Notes: a model not told the origin generated them from the sequence alone. DNA of 64,000 nt from a bacterium (GCA_905221455.1 CAJNDF010000007.1:1-64000), one strand, 5' to 3'; positions 30,470-41,699 are shown, counted from the stretch's first letter. Program-made: numbers and translations.

Positions 30470-31987
30470 TTATTTCTTTAATTCTACCAAATCTTCATTG
30501 ATTCGGCGATAAATTGTTGTCAAGTCAAGCAAACCTTCCTCGACAGCTGGTGTCAATTGATCTTCTGTCATACGCCAAGACCAGTTTCCACCAAGGGTAG
30601 ATGGGAAGTTCATACGAGCTGTCTCATCCAATTCTAGCAAATCTTGCATAGTTGCAATTGCCATAAAGCTAACTGATGAAAAGACTGTACGCAGCATAGC
30701 GTGTGGCACTGTTTCATATTCTTTACGGTTAGTGTAGCGAGCCATGTACTCACGAGTCGCATCATCGATCTCGTTACGGTACCAACCAAGGACCGTATTG
30801 TTATCGTGAGTTCCTGTGTACATAACTGAGTTAGCTGGTGCCAAGTGTGGGCTATCGATGCTTTCGTCTTCTGGGTTGAAGGCAAATTGAAGAATCTTCA
30901 TCCCTGGGAAGCCAGTACGTTCACGCAATTCGATCACTTCATCTGTCATGAAGCCAAGGTCTTCAGCGATGATGTTTAGCTCACCAAGTTCTTCCTTAAC
31001 TGCTGCAAAAAGCTTGTAGCCAGGACCTTTCACCCACTCACCAGGTGCTGCTGTATCAGAACCAGCAGGGATTTCCCAGTAAGATTCGAAACCACGGAAG
31101 TGGTCGATACGAACGATATCGTAGATTTTGAAGCTTTCACGCAAGCGTTCAATCCACCATTTGTAGCCGTCTTTGTCCATTGCTTCCCAGTCATAGATTG
31201 GGTTACCCCAAAGCTGACCAGTTGCAGAAAACTCATCTGGTGGGCATCCTGCGATGCAAGTTGCTTTACCGTTGACATCTGTCTTGAAGAGATGTGGATT
31301 TGCCCACATATCGCTTGAATCTTCCGCTACATAGATTGGCATGTCCCCAACGATTTCGATGTGGTTGTCGTTAGCGTAAGCTTTCAATTTCAACCATTGT
31401 TGGAAGAAGAAGTATTGAGTCACACGGTGGTAAACCAACTTGTCTGCTAATTGCTCACGGTAGCTTTCAAGTGCTGAAGCTTTACGAGCACGAGCATCTG
31501 CATCTGGCCATTCAGTCCAAGCAAGATTGTCAAAATGCTCTTTGATAGCCATATACTCAGCAAAGAGCTCAAGCCATGATTGGTTGTCTTGAGCAAATTT
31601 CTCAAAATCTGTAACATCTCCGACTTCAAAGAAACGTTTCACCGCTTTTTCTAAAAGAGGACGACGTGCATAGTAGATTTTCGCATAGTCAACTTCAGAC
31701 GCATCGCTACCAAAGTCAACTCCTTCAAGGTCACTTGCTTCCAACAAACCTTGCTCCACCAAGATATCCAAATCGATAAAATGAGTGTTCCCTGCGAAGG
31801 CTGAGAAAGATTGGTAAGGAGAATCTCCGTAACTAGTTGTTCCTAATGGAAGGATTTGCCAGTAACGTTGTTTGGTACGAACCAAGAAATCAACGAAGTC
31901 ATAAGCACTTTGACCAAATGATCCGATTCCGTAGGCTCCTGGGAGAGAAGAGATGTGCATCAACACACCACTTTGACGTTTTTTCAT
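30470..31987 (-). CDS. malQ: 4-alpha-glucanotransferase (amylomaltase)
   Basis: A 505-residue GH77 enzyme that transfers glucan segments between maltodextrins and frees glucose. The nucleophile Asp is in VRIDHFRGF, the acid/base Glu in IIAEDLGFM and the third carboxylate in [12 protein letters not shown]. The start at 31987 (MKKRQSGVL) follows GAGGTGTTGTTT; a GTG three codons upstream is less well placed. It is first in the malQ-malP operon (called malM-malP in pneumococcus) and divergent from malX. Confidence 0.96.
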   Translation of the reverse strand: MKKRQSGVLMHISSLPGAYGIGSFGQSAYDFVDFLVRTKQRYWQILPLGTTSYGDSPYQSFSAFAGNTHFIDLDILVEQGLLEASDLEGVDFGSDASEVDYAKIYYARRPLLEKAVKRFFEVGDVTDFEKFAQDNQSWLELFAEYMAIKEHFDNLAWTEWPDADARARKASALESYREQLADKLVYHRVTQYFFFQQWLKLKAYANDNHIEIVGDMPIYVAEDSSDMWANPHLFKTDVNGKATCIAGCPPDEFSATGQLWGNPIYDWEAMDKDGYKWWIERLRESFKIYDIVRIDHFRGFESYWEIPAGSDTAAPGEWVKGPGYKLFAAVKEELGELNIIAEDLGFMTDEVIELRERTGFPGMKILQFAFNPEDESIDSPHLAPANSVMYTGTHDNNTVLGWYRNEIDDATREYMARYTNRKEYETVPHAMLRTVFSSVSFMAIATMQDLLELDETARMNFPSTLGGNWSWRMTEDQLTPAVEEGLLDLTTIYRRINEDLVELKK

Positions 31988-32030
31988 AAACAACACCTCG
32001 TGTATTTGTAGTTTAAATTTTCATTTTTGG

Positions 32031-32082
32031 ACGCAAACGTTTGCGTTAAGATAAGTATACTTCATTTTTGGAATAATTGCAA
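32031..32082 (-). promoter_or_regulatory. malQP promoter with MalR operator
   Basis: Minus-strand TTGCAA (32077-32082), 17-base spacer, TATACT (32054-32059). A perfect 16-bp palindrome ACGCAAACGTTTGCGT (32031-32046) covers the expected start site, the classic position for repression by a LacI-family protein, here MalR. The -35, spacer length and -10 are identical to those of malX. Confidence 0.88.
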
Positions 32083-32374
32083 GCGTTTTTAAAAAAACTT
32101 TTGATTATTTTTTTTAAAAAGTTGTTCTTCTTTATGTATACATATACATTTTCCTTTTCTATTTACAAAATCTTCTTCAACTACAAATCGAAGGCCCAAC
32201 TTAGCTTACTTTTGGTCTAGAGCAATTTATTTTTTGTTCAAAATCTAGGCAATCGTTTCCCTAAATAATTTCAGTAAAATCATGAAAATATATTTTCTGA
32301 CTTTTCTACTATTATAAACAAATAAAACGCTTACCCTTTGCGTGAAATTTTTTTAAAATTTTTACAAAAAACAC

Positions 32375-32434
32375 TTGCAACCGTTTTCTGTTTGTGCTAT
32401 ACTAGTCCCATAAAGGAAAACGTTTGCGTTTCCT
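32375..32434 (+). promoter_or_regulatory. malXCD promoter with MalR operator
   Basis: TTGCAA (32375-32380), 17-base spacer, TATACT (32398-32403, extended by TGC). The operator-like GGAAAACGTTTGCGTTTCC (32415-32433) lies just after the likely start. The 290 bases between the two mal promoters are very AT-rich. They hold weaker look-alikes (for example ACGCTTACCCTTTGCGT near 32328) but no frame. Confidence 0.88.
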
Positions 32435-32471
32435 CATTATAAAATTTGTTATTCTTTAGGAGGAATACACT

Positions 32472-33743
32472 ATGTCATCTAAATTCATGAAGAGCGCTGC
32501 TGTGCTTGGAACTGCTACACTTGCTAGCTTGCTTTTGGTAGCTTGCGGAAGCAAAACTGCTGATAAGCCTGCTGATTCTGGTTCATCTGAAGCGAAAGAA
32601 ATCACTCTTTACGTTGAAGACCAATACAAAGCTTATGCTGAAACAGTTGCTAAAGCTTATGAAAAAGAATCAGGAACAAAAGTTAACATCAAATCTGGTG
32701 ACCAACTTGGTGGTCTTGACAAACTTTCTCTTGACAACCAATCAGGTCAAGCCGCTGACGTTATGATGGCTCCATACGACCGTGTAGGTAGCCTTGGTAC
32801 TGACGGACAACTTTCAGAAGTCAAATTGAGCGACGGCGCTAAAACAGATGATAAAACTAAATCTCTTGTAACAGCTGCTGACGGTAAAGTTTACGGTGCT
32901 CCTGCCGTTATCGAGTCACTTGTTATGTACTACAACAAAGACTTGGTAAAAGAAGCTCCAAAAACATTTGCTGACCTAGAAAACCTTGCTAAAGATAGCA
33001 AATACGCATTCGCTGGAGAAGATGGAAAAACTTCTGCTTTCCTAGCTGACTGGACAAACTTCTACTATGCATACGGACTTCTTGCTGGTAACGGTGCTTA
33101 CGTATTCGGTCAAAACGGTAAAGATGCTAAAGACATCGGTCTTGCTAATGACGGTTCTATTGCAGGTATCAACTACGCTAAATCTTGGTACGAAAAATGG
33201 CCTAAAGGTATGCAAGATGGTACAGCTGCTGGAAACTTAATCCAAACTCAATTCCAAGAAGGTAAAACAGCTGCTATCATCGACGGACCTTGGAAAGCTC
33301 AAGCCTTCAAAGATGCTAAAGTAAACTACGGTGTTGCAACTATCCCAACTCTTCCAAACGGAAAAGACTACTCAGCATTCGGTGGTGGTAAAGCTTGGAT
33401 CATCCCATCAAGCACTAAGAACCTTGAAGGCGCACAAAAATTTGTAGACTTCCTTGTTTCAACTGAACAACAAAAAGCCTTCTACGATGCAACTAACGAA
33501 ATCCCAGCTAACACTGAAGCTCGTTCATACGCTGAAGGTAAAAACGATGAGTTGACAACAGCTGTTATCAAACAGTTCAAGAACGCTCAACCAATGCCAA
33601 ACATCTCTCAAATGTCTGCAGTTTGGGAACCAGCTGCTAACATGCTCTTTGACTCTGTAAGTGGTAAGAAAGATGCTAAAACAGCTGCTAACGATGCTGT
33701 AACATTGATCAAAGAAACAATCAAACAAAAATTTGGTGAATAA
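32472..33743 (+). CDS. malX: Maltose/maltodextrin-binding lipoprotein
   Basis: The 423-residue solute-binding protein has a lipoprotein signal: hydrophobic LGTATLASLLLVAC with lipidated Cys25, then a Ser-rich linker. The mature part is a family 1 extracellular binding protein with the typical segments VESLVMYYNKD and AAIIDGPWKAQ. It captures maltodextrins for the MalC/MalD permease; the ATPase is not encoded here (a shared sugar ATPase such as MsmK is usual in streptococci). Codon use is highly biased toward favoured codons, suggesting strong expression. The start follows TTTAGGAGGAAT. Confidence 0.96.
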   Translation: MSSKFMKSAAVLGTATLASLLLVACGSKTADKPADSGSSEAKEITLYVEDQYKAYAETVAKAYEKESGTKVNIKSGDQLGGLDKLSLDNQSGQAADVMMAPYDRVGSLGTDGQLSEVKLSDGAKTDDKTKSLVTAADGKVYGAPAVIESLVMYYNKDLVKEAPKTFADLENLAKDSKYAFAGEDGKTSAFLADWTNFYYAYGLLAGNGAYVFGQNGKDAKDIGLANDGSIAGINYAKSWYEKWPKGMQDGTAAGNLIQTQFQEGKTAAIIDGPWKAQAFKDAKVNYGVATIPTLPNGKDYSAFGGGKAWIIPSSTKNLEGAQKFVDFLVSTEQQKAFYDATNEIPANTEARSYAEGKNDELTTAVIKQFKNAQPMPNISQMSAVWEPAANMLFDSVSGKKDAKTAANDAVTLIKETIKQKFGE

Positions 33744-33751
33744 AAAATTTG

Positions 33752-33785
33752 TTCAAGGGGGGTGGAAATCAAATCCCCCTTTGAA
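33752..33785 (+). terminator. Intercistronic hairpin between malX and malC
   Basis: TTCAAGGGGG ... CCCCCTTTGAA stem after malX. No long T run follows, so it more likely protects the malX message or lowers malC/malD expression than fully stops transcription. Confidence 0.65.
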
Positions 33786-33852
33786 TTTATCAATAGAAAC
33801 ATAAATAGTTTAGGTTTTATCTAAAAACCAGTATTCTATGAAAGGAGTTATT

Positions 33853-35145
33853 ATGGAAAAGCAACAACCTAGTAAAGCAGCCCTGCTGTCTATCATTCCT
33901 GGGTTAGGACAGATTTACAATAAACAAAAAGCAAAAGGTTTTATCTTCCTTGGTGTAACCCTTGTATTTGTCCTTTACTTCCTAGCACTTGCAGCCCCTG
34001 AATTGAGCAATCTCATCACTCTTGGTGACAAACCAGGTCGTGATAATTCCCTCTTTATGCTGATTCGTGGTGCCTTCCATTTAATTTTTGTAGTCGTTTA
34101 TGTACTCTTTTATTTCTCAAATATTAAAGATGCACATACAATTGCAAAACGCATTAACAATGGAATTCCAGTTCCACGTAGCCTCAAAGATATGATCAAA
34201 GGAATCTATGAAAATGGCTTCCCTTACCTCTTGATCATCCCATCTTATGTTGCTATGACATTCGCGATTATCTTCCCAGTTATCGTAACCTTGATGATCG
34301 CCTTTACCAACTACGACTTCCAACACTTGCCACCAAACAAATTGTTGGACTGGGTTGGTTTGACAAACTTTACAAATATCTGGAGCTTGAGTACATTCCG
34401 TTCTGCCTTCGGTGCCGTTCTTTCTTGGACTATCATCTGGGCTTTGGCAGCTTCTACTTTACAAATCGTAATCGGTATCTTCACAGCTATCATTGCTAAC
34501 CAACCATTTATCAAAGGAAAACGTATCTTCGGTGTTATTTTCCTTCTTCCTTGGGCTGTCCCAGCCTTCATCACTATCTTGACATTCTCAAACATGTTTA
34601 ACGATAGTGTCGGAGCTATCAACACTCAAGTATTGCCAATCTTGGCTAAATTCCTTCCTTTCCTTGATGGGGCTCTTATTCCTTGGAAAACAGACCCAAC
34701 TTGGACTAAAATTGCCTTGATTATGATGCAAGGTTGGCTTGGATTCCCATACATCTACGTTTTGACCTTGGGTATCTTGCAATCTATTCCTAACGATCTT
34801 TACGAAGCAGCTTATATTGACGGTGCCAACGCTTGGCAAAAATTCCGCAACATCACTTTCCCAATGATCTTGGCTGTTGCGGCACCTACTTTGATTAGTC
34901 AATACACCTTCAACTTTAACAACTTCTCTATCATGTACCTCTTCAACGCTGGAGGACCTGGTAGTGTCGGTGGTGGAGCTGGTTCAACCGATATCTTGAT
35001 TTCATGGATTTACCGTTTGACAACAGGTACATCTCCTCAATACTCTATGGCGGCAGCTGTTACCTTGATTATCTCTATCATTGTCATCTCAATTTCTATG
35101 ATCGCATTCAAGAAACTACACGCATTTGATATGGAGGACGTCTAA
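33853..35145 (+). CDS. malC: Maltodextrin ABC transporter permease MalC
   Basis: The 430-residue membrane protein belongs to the MalF type. An N-terminal extension with extra helices is followed by the binding-protein-dependent permease core, whose EAA loop ([20 protein letters not shown]) is visible near residue 318. ATG 33853 is chosen because AAAGGAG sits seven bases upstream; an earlier ATG at 33838 overlaps that ribosome site. malD follows after one base. With MalD it forms the maltodextrin channel for MalX. Confidence 0.95.
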   Translation: MEKQQPSKAALLSIIPGLGQIYNKQKAKGFIFLGVTLVFVLYFLALAAPELSNLITLGDKPGRDNSLFMLIRGAFHLIFVVVYVLFYFSNIKDAHTIAKRINNGIPVPRSLKDMIKGIYENGFPYLLIIPSYVAMTFAIIFPVIVTLMIAFTNYDFQHLPPNKLLDWVGLTNFTNIWSLSTFRSAFGAVLSWTIIWALAASTLQIVIGIFTAIIANQPFIKGKRIFGVIFLLPWAVPAFITILTFSNMFNDSVGAINTQVLPILAKFLPFLDGALIPWKTDPTWTKIALIMMQGWLGFPYIYVLTLGILQSIPNDLYEAAYIDGANAWQKFRNITFPMILAVAAPTLISQYTFNFNNFSIMYLFNAGGPGSVGGGAGSTDILISWIYRLTTGTSPQYSMAAAVTLIISIIVISISMIAFKKLHAFDMEDV

Positions 35146-35146
35146 G

Positions 35147-35989
35147 ATGAATAACTCAATTAAACTCAAACGTAGACTGACTCAAACCCTTACATACCTT
35201 TACTTGATTGGTCTCTCAATCGTGATTATCTATCCACTTTTGATTACCATTATGTCAGCCTTCAAGACTGGTAACGTAGTAGCCTTTAAACTAGACAGCA
35301 ACGTCGACTTTAGTTTTGCTAACTTCCAAGGGCTCTTCTCTGAAACCTTGTACGGTACTTGGTACCTCAACACTTTGATTATCGCCTTAATTACTATGGC
35401 TGTTCAAACAAGTATCATCGTACTTGCTGGTTATGCATACAGCCGTTACAACTTCTTGGCTCGTAAACAAAGTTTGGTCTTCTTCTTGATTATCCAAATG
35501 GTGCCAACCATGGCCGCTTTGACAGCCTTCTTCGTTATGGCACTTATGTTGAACGCCCTTAACCACAGCTGGTTCCTCATCTTCCTCTACGTTGGTGGTG
35601 GTATTCCGATGAATGCTTGGCTCATGAAAGGCTACTTCGATACAGTGCCAATGTCTCTAGACGAATCTGCAAAACTAGACGGTGCAGGACACTTCCGCCG
35701 CTTCTGGCAAATTGTTCTTCCACTTGTTCGCCCAATGGTTGCCGTACAAGCTCTCTGGGCCTTCATGGGACCTTTCGGGGACTACATCCTCTCTAGTTTC
35801 TTGCTTCGTGAGAAAGAATACTTTACTGTTGCCGTTGGTCTCCAAACCTTCGTTAACAATGCGAAAAATATGAAGATTGCCTACTTCTCAGCAGGTGCTA
35901 TCCTCATCGCCCTTCCAATCTGTATTCTCTTCTTTTTCCTACAAAAGAACTTTGTTTCAGGACTTACAAGTGGTGGCGACAAGGGATAA
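35147..35989 (+). CDS. malD: Maltodextrin ABC transporter permease MalD
   Basis: A 280-residue MalG-type permease with six predicted helices and the EAA-type loop [21 protein letters not shown] around residue 173. The start at 35147 (MNNSIKLK) follows GGAGGACGTCTAAG, with the ribosome site inside the malC end, giving tight coupling. The gene ends in a terminator formed partly by its own last codons. Confidence 0.95.
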   Translation: MNNSIKLKRRLTQTLTYLYLIGLSIVIIYPLLITIMSAFKTGNVVAFKLDSNVDFSFANFQGLFSETLYGTWYLNTLIIALITMAVQTSIIVLAGYAYSRYNFLARKQSLVFFLIIQMVPTMAALTAFFVMALMLNALNHSWFLIFLYVGGGIPMNAWLMKGYFDTVPMSLDESAKLDGAGHFRRFWQIVLPLVRPMVAVQALWAFMGPFGDYILSSFLLREKEYFTVAVGLQTFVNNAKNMKIAYFSAGAILIALPICILFFFLQKNFVSGLTSGGDKG

Positions 35990-36011
35990 TATATCCCCGC
36001 CACCCTTTTTC
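35973..36011 (+). terminator. malXCD operon terminator
   Basis: GGTGGCG ... CGCCACCC with an inner GGGATAATATATCCC stem and a following TTTTT; starts within the malD coding end. Confidence 0.85.
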
Positions 36012-36069
36012 ATTTTGGAGCTTGTTACTGTAAATAATATTCTTGCAACAAGCAATTTCTCTCCTAGAC

Positions 36070-36098
36070 TTGAAATAAAGCACATTTCTCTATATAAT
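36070..36098 (+). promoter_or_regulatory. malA-malR promoter
   Basis: TTGAAA (36070-36075), exact 17-base spacer, perfect TATAAT (36093-36098), 37 bases before malA. No copy of the MalR palindrome is nearby, so malR may not be auto-repressed through the same site. Confidence 0.8.
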
Positions 36099-36135
36099 AA
36101 TACTCATATAGAAAACACCTTTTAGAAAGATACCT

Positions 36136-36936
36136 ATGCTTCCATATCCATTTTCCTATTTTTCAAGTATTTGGGGATTTCGTAAGCCCCTGTCCAAACG
36201 TTTCGGGCTCAACTGGTTTCAGCTTCTATTTACCAGTATCTTCCTTATCAGCTTGTCTATGGTACCTATTGCCATCCAAAACAGCTCACAGGAGACTTAT
36301 CCGCTAGAAACCTTTATCGATAATGTCTATGCCCCATTGACAGATGAGGTTGTCCAGGATCTATCTGAGCATGCTACAATTATTGATGGCAATTTAACTT
36401 ATACAGGAACTGCCAGTCAAGCGCCTTCTATTGTGATTGGTCCAAGTCAAAGCAAAGACTTACCGAAAAACTTGCAACTGCATTTCGATACCAAAGAGCT
36501 GGTCATCAGCAAGGAAAATAAGGAACTGACTCGCATCTCTTACCGAGCGATTCAGACTGAGAGTTTCAAAAGCAAGGAAAGCTTGACCCAAGCGATTTCT
36601 AAAGACTGGTACCAACAAAATCGTGTCTATATCAGTCTCTTCCTAGTTCTCGGTGCTAGCTTCCTCTTTGGTTTGAATTTCTTTATCGTCTCTCTAGGAG
36701 CCAGTCTTCTCCTTTATATCACTAAGAAATCACGCCTCTTTTCATTTAAAACCTTTAAAGAGTGCTACCATTTTATCTTGAACTGTTTAGGATTACCAAC
36801 TCTGATTACGCTTATTTTGGGATTATTTGGCCAAAATATGACAACTCTGATTACTGTACAAAACATTCTTTTTGTTCTATATCTGGTCACTATCTTTTAT
36901 AAAACGCATTTCCGTGATCCAGATTACCATAAATAG
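36136..36936 (+). CDS. malA: Maltodextrin-operon membrane protein MalA (DUF1189-like)
   Basis: The 266-residue protein has a hydrophobic helix near residues 30-48 and a polar extracytoplasmic region of about 120 residues. Three to four further helices follow from about residue 170 ([20 protein letters not shown] onward). It matches the DUF1189-type protein annotated MalA in pneumococcus, whose role in maltodextrin use is poorly defined. It is the first gene of the malA-malR operon; malR follows after nine bases. Confidence 0.88.
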   Translation: MLPYPFSYFSSIWGFRKPLSKRFGLNWFQLLFTSIFLISLSMVPIAIQNSSQETYPLETFIDNVYAPLTDEVVQDLSEHATIIDGNLTYTGTASQAPSIVIGPSQSKDLPKNLQLHFDTKELVISKENKELTRISYRAIQTESFKSKESLTQAISKDWYQQNRVYISLFLVLGASFLFGLNFFIVSLGASLLLYITKKSRLFSFKTFKECYHFILNCLGLPTLITLILGLFGQNMTTLITVQNILFVLYLVTIFYKTHFRDPDYHK

Positions 36937-36945
36937 GAGATTTTT

Positions 36946-37932
36946 ATGCCCGTTACGATTAAAGACGTGGCCAAGGCTGCTGGTGTTTCGCCTTCAACCG
37001 TAACCCGTGTTATTCAAAATAAATCAACCATTAGCGACGAAACAAAAAAACGCGTTCGCAAGGCTATGAAGGAGCTTAATTACCACCCCAACCTCAACGC
37101 TCGTAGCTTGGTAAGCAGTTATACCCAAGTTATCGGCTTGGTGCTTCCTGACGACTCAGACGCCTTCTATCAAAATCCTTTCTTTCCATCAGTCCTACGC
37201 GGCATCTCTCAAGTTGCATCTGAAAACCACTATGCCATTCAGATAGCAACAGGGAAAGATGAGAAGGAGCGTCTTACTGCCATCTCACAAATGGTCTATG
37301 GTAAACGTGTAGACGGTTTAATTTTCCTTTATGCCGAAGAAGAAGATCCTTTAGTCAAACTGGTGGCTGATGAGCAGTTCCCCTTCCTCATCCTAGGAAA
37401 ATCTCTGTCCCCCTTCATTCCACTTGTCGATAATGACAATGTTCAAGCTGGCTTTGATGCGACTGAATATTTCATCAAAAAAGGCTGCAAACGAATTGCT
37501 TTTATTGGAGGGACTAAGAGACTCTTCGTAACACAAGACCGTTTAACAGGCTATGAGTTAGCACTCAAACAGTACCAACTGCCTCTTGATAGTAACTTGA
37601 CCTATTTTGCGAACGAATTTCTAGAAGAAAAAGGGTATCAATTCAGTAAGCGTTTGTTTAAACATGATCCTATGATTGATGCTATCATCACAACTGATAG
37701 CCTCCTAGCTGAAGGGGTCTGTGATTACATCGCAAAACACCAACTGGATGTCCCTGTTCTCAGCTTCGACTCAGTCAATCCCAAGCTCAACTTGGCAGCC
37801 TATGTCGATATTAATAGCCTAGAACTTGGCCGAACATCATTTGAAACCATTCTTCAGATTATCAACGATGCTAAAAGCAATAAACAAATTTGTTACCGCC
37901 AGTTGATCGCCCACAAAATTATTGAAAAATAA
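36946..37932 (+). CDS. malR: Maltose operon repressor MalR (LacI family)
   Basis: A 328-residue LacI/GalR regulator. The N-terminal helix-turn-helix is TIKDVAKAAGVSPSTVTRV (residues 4-22) with a hinge near HPNLNARSLV, and a periplasmic-binding-like effector domain follows. In pneumococcus MalR represses malXCD and malMP in the absence of maltodextrins. The palindromes at 32031-32046 and 32415-32433 are its likely targets, and a third copy of the core lies upstream of pgi. The start follows TAGGAG. Confidence 0.95.
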   Translation: MPVTIKDVAKAAGVSPSTVTRVIQNKSTISDETKKRVRKAMKELNYHPNLNARSLVSSYTQVIGLVLPDDSDAFYQNPFFPSVLRGISQVASENHYAIQIATGKDEKERLTAISQMVYGKRVDGLIFLYAEEEDPLVKLVADEQFPFLILGKSLSPFIPLVDNDNVQAGFDATEYFIKKGCKRIAFIGGTKRLFVTQDRLTGYELALKQYQLPLDSNLTYFANEFLEEKGYQFSKRLFKHDPMIDAIITTDSLLAEGVCDYIAKHQLDVPVLSFDSVNPKLNLAAYVDINSLELGRTSFETILQIINDAKSNKQICYRQLIAHKIIEK

Positions 37933-37956
37933 AAACCAGCTCGCGCTGGTTTTTTT
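37932..37956. terminator. malR terminator
   Basis: AAAACCAGC-TCGC-GCTGGTTTTTTT hairpin directly after malR; also serves the convergent yitT-like gene on its other side only weakly. Confidence 0.88.
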
Positions 37957-37961
37957 GGTCA

Positions 37962-38903
37962 CTAATTTTCTGTTTCAACGAATCGTCCCAAAATATGAAC
38001 ATTCTCCGATACAGAGACAAAGGCGCTTGGATCCACCTGTTTCATAATCTGTTTAAATTCATTAAACTCTGCACGTGTAATGACAGTGATTAAAACTGCC
38101 TTTCTCTCGTGATTATAGGTTCCTTCTGCATCGTGGATCATGGTTGCTCCGCGGTGCAATTTTTTATGGATTTTTTCAATTACCTTGTCTGGATGATTGG
38201 TCACAATCATGGCCTGCATGCGTTTTTGCTTGGTAAAGACAGCATCTGTCACACGGCTAGAGACAAAGATAGTAATCATAGAATAGAGAGCGTATTTCCA
38301 ACCAAAGGTCAAACCAGCTATCAACATGATGGTCCCATTTACCAAGAAAGAAATACTGCCGACATTCTTACCTGTTTTCTTACGAATGGTCAGACTGACA
38401 ATATCCGTTCCACCACTGGAGATATTGTTTCGAAGAGCAAAACCAATCCCCAAGCCCATGACAACTCCCCCAAAAAGGGCATTGATAATAGGATCCTCCG
38501 TCAAGGTTGCCACAGGGACAAACTGGATAAAGAAGGAACTCATGGATACCGTGATAAAGGTAAAAATAGTGAACTTATGCCCAATCTGATACCAGGCCAA
38601 GACCATCAAAGGAAAATTAATAGCGTAGAAGGTCAGCGAAATCGGAATGTGAAAACCAAACCAGTGATTACTCAAGGCAGAGATAATCTGTGCCAGACCT
38701 GTCGCACCACTCGAATACACATGCCCTGGTTGGAAAAAGAAATTGACCGCTACTGCTGATAGAAATCCATAGACCAGAGAGGCCGAAATCTTCTCGTCAT
38801 ACTTCTCTCGAGAGATGCTTTGTAAGACACGTAAAATTTTTATCTGATAAGCAAAGCGGCGCAGATAATAGCGCCACCGCTTAATTCGTTTTGCTTGTTT
38901 CAT
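37962..38903 (-). CDS. YitT-family membrane protein
   Basis: The 313-residue protein has about five to six N-terminal helices of the YitT membrane region ([24 protein letters not shown]) and a soluble C-terminal DUF2179 domain from about residue 230 ([20 protein letters not shown]). An extended basic N-terminus ([16 protein letters not shown]) precedes the first helix. It overlaps the end of aspS by 23 bases and is translated from within it. Transport role and substrate are unknown. Confidence 0.88.
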   Translation of the reverse strand: MKQAKRIKRWRYYLRRFAYQIKILRVLQSISREKYDEKISASLVYGFLSAVAVNFFFQPGHVYSSGATGLAQIISALSNHWFGFHIPISLTFYAINFPLMVLAWYQIGHKFTIFTFITVSMSSFFIQFVPVATLTEDPIINALFGGVVMGLGIGFALRNNISSGGTDIVSLTIRKKTGKNVGSISFLVNGTIMLIAGLTFGWKYALYSMITIFVSSRVTDAVFTKQKRMQAMIVTNHPDKVIEKIHKKLHRGATMIHDAEGTYNHERKAVLITVITRAEFNEFKQIMKQVDPSAFVSVSENVHILGRFVETEN

Positions 38904-40644
38904 CTTCTTCTACTTGTAAGCTGAGTTCCTCTAGTTGTTTAAGAGCGACTGTTGATGGAGCTTGTGTCATTGGGTCAGTTGCCTTGTTGTTCTTAGGAAA
39001 GGCAATAACTTCACGGATATTTTCTTCTCCTGCAAGCAACATAACAAATCGGTCAAGTCCGATAGCCAAACCACCGTGTGGTGGGAAACCATAGTCCATA
39101 GCTTCAAGAAGGAATCCAAACTGATCATTTGCTTCTTCAGCTGAGAAACCAAGAGCCTTGAACATGCGTTCTTGAAGGTCTTTTTGGTTGATACGAAGGC
39201 TACCACCACCAAGCTCATAACCGTTCAAGACGATATCGTAAGCAATGGCACGAACCTTCGCCAAATCACCTTCTAGTTCGTGAGCAGTTTCTTCCTGTGG
39301 AAGAGTGAATGGATGGTGGGCGCTCATGTAACGGCCTTCTTCTTCAGACCATTCAAACATTGGCCAGTCAACCACCCAAAGGAAGTTGAACTTATCATTA
39401 TCAATCAAACCAAGCTCTTTGGCAATACGTCCACGAAGGGCACCGAGTGTTGCATTGGCTACCTCAAGCGTATCTGCCACAAAGAGAACTAAATCCTTGT
39501 CTTCAAGAGCAAGTGCTGTTGTCAACTCTGCTTGGATACCAGTCAAGAACTTGGCAACTGGTCCGTTTAATTCTCCGTCGACTACCTTGACCCAAGCAAG
39601 ACCTTTGGCACCGTACTGTTTGGCTACTTCGGTCATCTTGTCAATGTCTTTACGTGAATAGTTGTCCGCAGCGCCTTTGACCACAATGGCTTTAACGGCA
39701 GGTGCTTCTGAAAAGACTTTAAAGTCCACACCTTTGACCACTTCTGTCAAGTCCTGAAGCAACATGTCAAAGCGCGTATCAGGTTTGTCAGAACCGTAAA
39801 GAGCCATCGCATCATCGTATTTCATACGAGGGAATGGAAGCATCACTTCGATACCTTTGGTTTCTTTCATGACGCGCGCAATCAAGCCTTCTGTGATATC
39901 TTGGATTTCTTGCTCAGTAAGGAAAGACGTTTCCAAGTCGACCTGCGTAAACTCAGGCTGACGGTCACCACGCAAGTCCTCATCACGGAAACATTTAACG
40001 ATTTGGTAATAACGGTCAAAACCAGCATTCATCAACAACTGCTTCGTGATTTGTGGACTTTGAGGAAGCGCGTAAAAATGCCCTTTATTAACACGAGATG
40101 GCACCAAATAGTCACGCGCCCCTTCTGGCGTTGACTTAGAAAGGAATGGTGTCTCCACATCGATAAACTCCAACTCATCCAAGTAATTACGGATAGAGTG
40201 GGTCACCTTGGCACGAAGTTTAAGATTTTCCAACATTTCTGGACGACGAAGGTCAAGGTAACGGTAACGCAAACGTGTATCGTCATTGGCCTCAATGCCA
40301 TCCTTAATCTCAAATGGTGTTGTTTTAGCTGTATTGAGCACAGTAAGAGCTATCACATTCAACTCAACTGCACCTGTTGGCAATTTATCATTGGCTTGCT
40401 CACGCGCTACGACCTGTCCAGTCACCTCGATGACAAATTCGCTACGAAGGCTTTCAGCTGTTGTCATGACCTCTGCAGATACTTTTTCAGGGTTGATAAC
40501 CAACTGCATGATTCCTTCACGGTCACGAAGGTCGATAAAGATCAAACCACCAAGGTCACGACGACGTCCAACCCATCCTTTCAAGGTAATTTCTTGTCCG
40601 ATGTGTTCCTCACGAACACGACCAGCATACATACTACGTTTCAT
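38881..40644 (-). CDS. aspS: Aspartyl-tRNA synthetase
   Basis: A 587-residue class II synthetase: N-terminal OB-fold anticodon-binding domain ([19 protein letters not shown]), catalytic core with motif 2 [20 protein letters not shown], the bacterial GAD insertion, and motif 3 [13 protein letters not shown]. Length is typical of bacterial AspRS. Start follows AGGAGAGAAACA. It is the upstream gene of the aspS-yitT pair. Confidence 0.97.
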   Translation of the reverse strand: MKRSMYAGRVREEHIGQEITLKGWVGRRRDLGGLIFIDLRDREGIMQLVINPEKVSAEVMTTAESLRSEFVIEVTGQVVAREQANDKLPTGAVELNVIALTVLNTAKTTPFEIKDGIEANDDTRLRYRYLDLRRPEMLENLKLRAKVTHSIRNYLDELEFIDVETPFLSKSTPEGARDYLVPSRVNKGHFYALPQSPQITKQLLMNAGFDRYYQIVKCFRDEDLRGDRQPEFTQVDLETSFLTEQEIQDITEGLIARVMKETKGIEVMLPFPRMKYDDAMALYGSDKPDTRFDMLLQDLTEVVKGVDFKVFSEAPAVKAIVVKGAADNYSRKDIDKMTEVAKQYGAKGLAWVKVVDGELNGPVAKFLTGIQAELTTALALEDKDLVLFVADTLEVANATLGALRGRIAKELGLIDNDKFNFLWVVDWPMFEWSEEEGRYMSAHHPFTLPQEETAHELEGDLAKVRAIAYDIVLNGYELGGGSLRINQKDLQERMFKALGFSAEEANDQFGFLLEAMDYGFPPHGGLAIGLDRFVMLLAGEENIREVIAFPKNNKATDPMTQAPSTVALKQLEELSLQVEEDETSKTN

Positions 40645-40770
40645 TGTTTCTCTCCTCTTTTATTCTGTTACTATTTTACCATAAAAGCGCAGGCTCTTCA
40701 TGAAAATCAGCAGAAAAGTTTGCCAGTCTTTAAAAATCAGGTGAAGTCATTAAGAATTACCACCAATACA

Positions 40771-40796
40771 AAAATCCGATGAACATTTCACCGGAC
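40771..40796 (-). terminator. Terminator of the ten-gene XRE/ABC operon
   Basis: Minus-strand TCCGGTGAA-ATG-TTCATCGGA followed by TTTTTG, after the gene at 40801-41031. Confidence 0.8.
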
Positions 40797-40800
40797 TCTT

Positions 40801-41031
40801 TTATTTTGAATTGTTGCCTGCTTTACGCTTTTCAGCAATTTCAGCTGCCTTTCGAGGCAAGACGATTTCCGTTGTGTAAGCTGTCCCAAAACGCCAGATA
40901 CCGGCAATAGGGGCAAAGACCACTGCTAAATGGCTATAGAAGAAATCTCCCTTAAAGGCATAAGCTAGTCCCCCAATGATGAAAAATAGAACGACTGCTT
41001 GAATCACTGCTAATAAAATTACTCGTTTCAT
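40801..41031 (-). CDS. Small two-helix membrane protein, last gene of the operon
   Basis: The 76-residue protein has two hydrophobic segments (LLAVIQAVVLFFIIGGLAYAF, residues 5-25; HLAVVFAPIAGIWRFG, about 34-49) and a positively charged tail. Preceded by AGGAGGTCAC. It follows the CPBP gene by 17 bases on the same strand and precedes the terminator, so it closes the operon that begins at 45240. No function recognised. Confidence 0.7.
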   Translation of the reverse strand: MKRVILLAVIQAVVLFFIIGGLAYAFKGDFFYSHLAVVFAPIAGIWRFGTAYTTEIVLPRKAAEIAEKRKAGNNSK

Positions 41032-41048
41032 GTGACCTCCTGACTCTA

Positions 41049-41690
41049 TTATAGCATGAGAATCATCAAAAAGCTGACTAAATTATTTAAAGCGTGAAGA
41101 GAAATACTGTAGACCAGACCTTTTCTGCTAATGTAAGCCAGACCCAAACTCAATCCTAGACTAGCATAAACTAAAAACTGTTGCAACGTTCCTGGAGAAT
41201 GAATCAAGGCAAACAGAACACTCGATACCAGAAGGAAAATCAGAGTTTGTTTGCTGTTGTCCTGTTTAGGAAAGAGGTAACGTGCCAACATCCCTCTAAA
41301 GATAAGTTCTTCCGTCAAAGGAGCAAAAATAACGACCGCAAAGAATGAGAAAAGTGGTTGAGACAAGGTCAAGTCTATCGCTATTTGCTGATTTACTGAA
41401 GGATCATTTGGCAAGAAAAACTGGACAACCAGAGATGAGAACCAAACCAAGGCAGGAAGCCAAATAAATCGGTTAAAGCCACTCTTCTCAATATGGACAG
41501 GAGCTTTCTGGTACCATTTATAAATGACGTACACATATACTCCAGCCAAGGCCACATAAAGCAAGGTAGTAGCATAGGGCGAAGCGCCCAGTTTCAAAGC
41601 TTCTACAGCCCCACTCTGAACGGTACCATAGATAACCAGAAAAGATAGAAAGGCTAGAAAAAACCAGCCGAGGTTTTTAAGTAGTTTCAT
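41049..41690 (-). CDS. CPBP-family intramembrane metalloprotease-like protein
   Basis: The 213-residue polytopic membrane protein carries the CPBP/Abi motifs: EELIFRGMLARYL (motif 1, Glu-Glu and Arg), FALIHSPGT (His) and HALNNL. Such proteins are eukaryotic CAAX-protease relatives; in streptococci they often sit beside bacteriocin or regulator loci and give self-immunity or process peptides. Here it lies behind an ABC-2 exporter pair, which supports a link to a peptide or membrane-stress function, by inference. Eight bases separate it from the permease gene. Confidence 0.85.
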   Translation of the reverse strand: MKLLKNLGWFFLAFLSFLVIYGTVQSGAVEALKLGASPYATTLLYVALAGVYVYVIYKWYQKAPVHIEKSGFNRFIWLPALVWFSSLVVQFFLPNDPSVNQQIAIDLTLSQPLFSFFAVVIFAPLTEELIFRGMLARYLFPKQDNSKQTLIFLLVSSVLFALIHSPGTLQQFLVYASLGLSLGLAYISRKGLVYSISLHALNNLVSFLMILML

Positions 41691-41699
41691 ATAAATCTC

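Noticed and set aside
38109..38759. 216-codon plus-strand frame opposite the yitT-like gene
   Set aside because: No ribosome site, polar low-quality composition, fully inside an established membrane protein gene.
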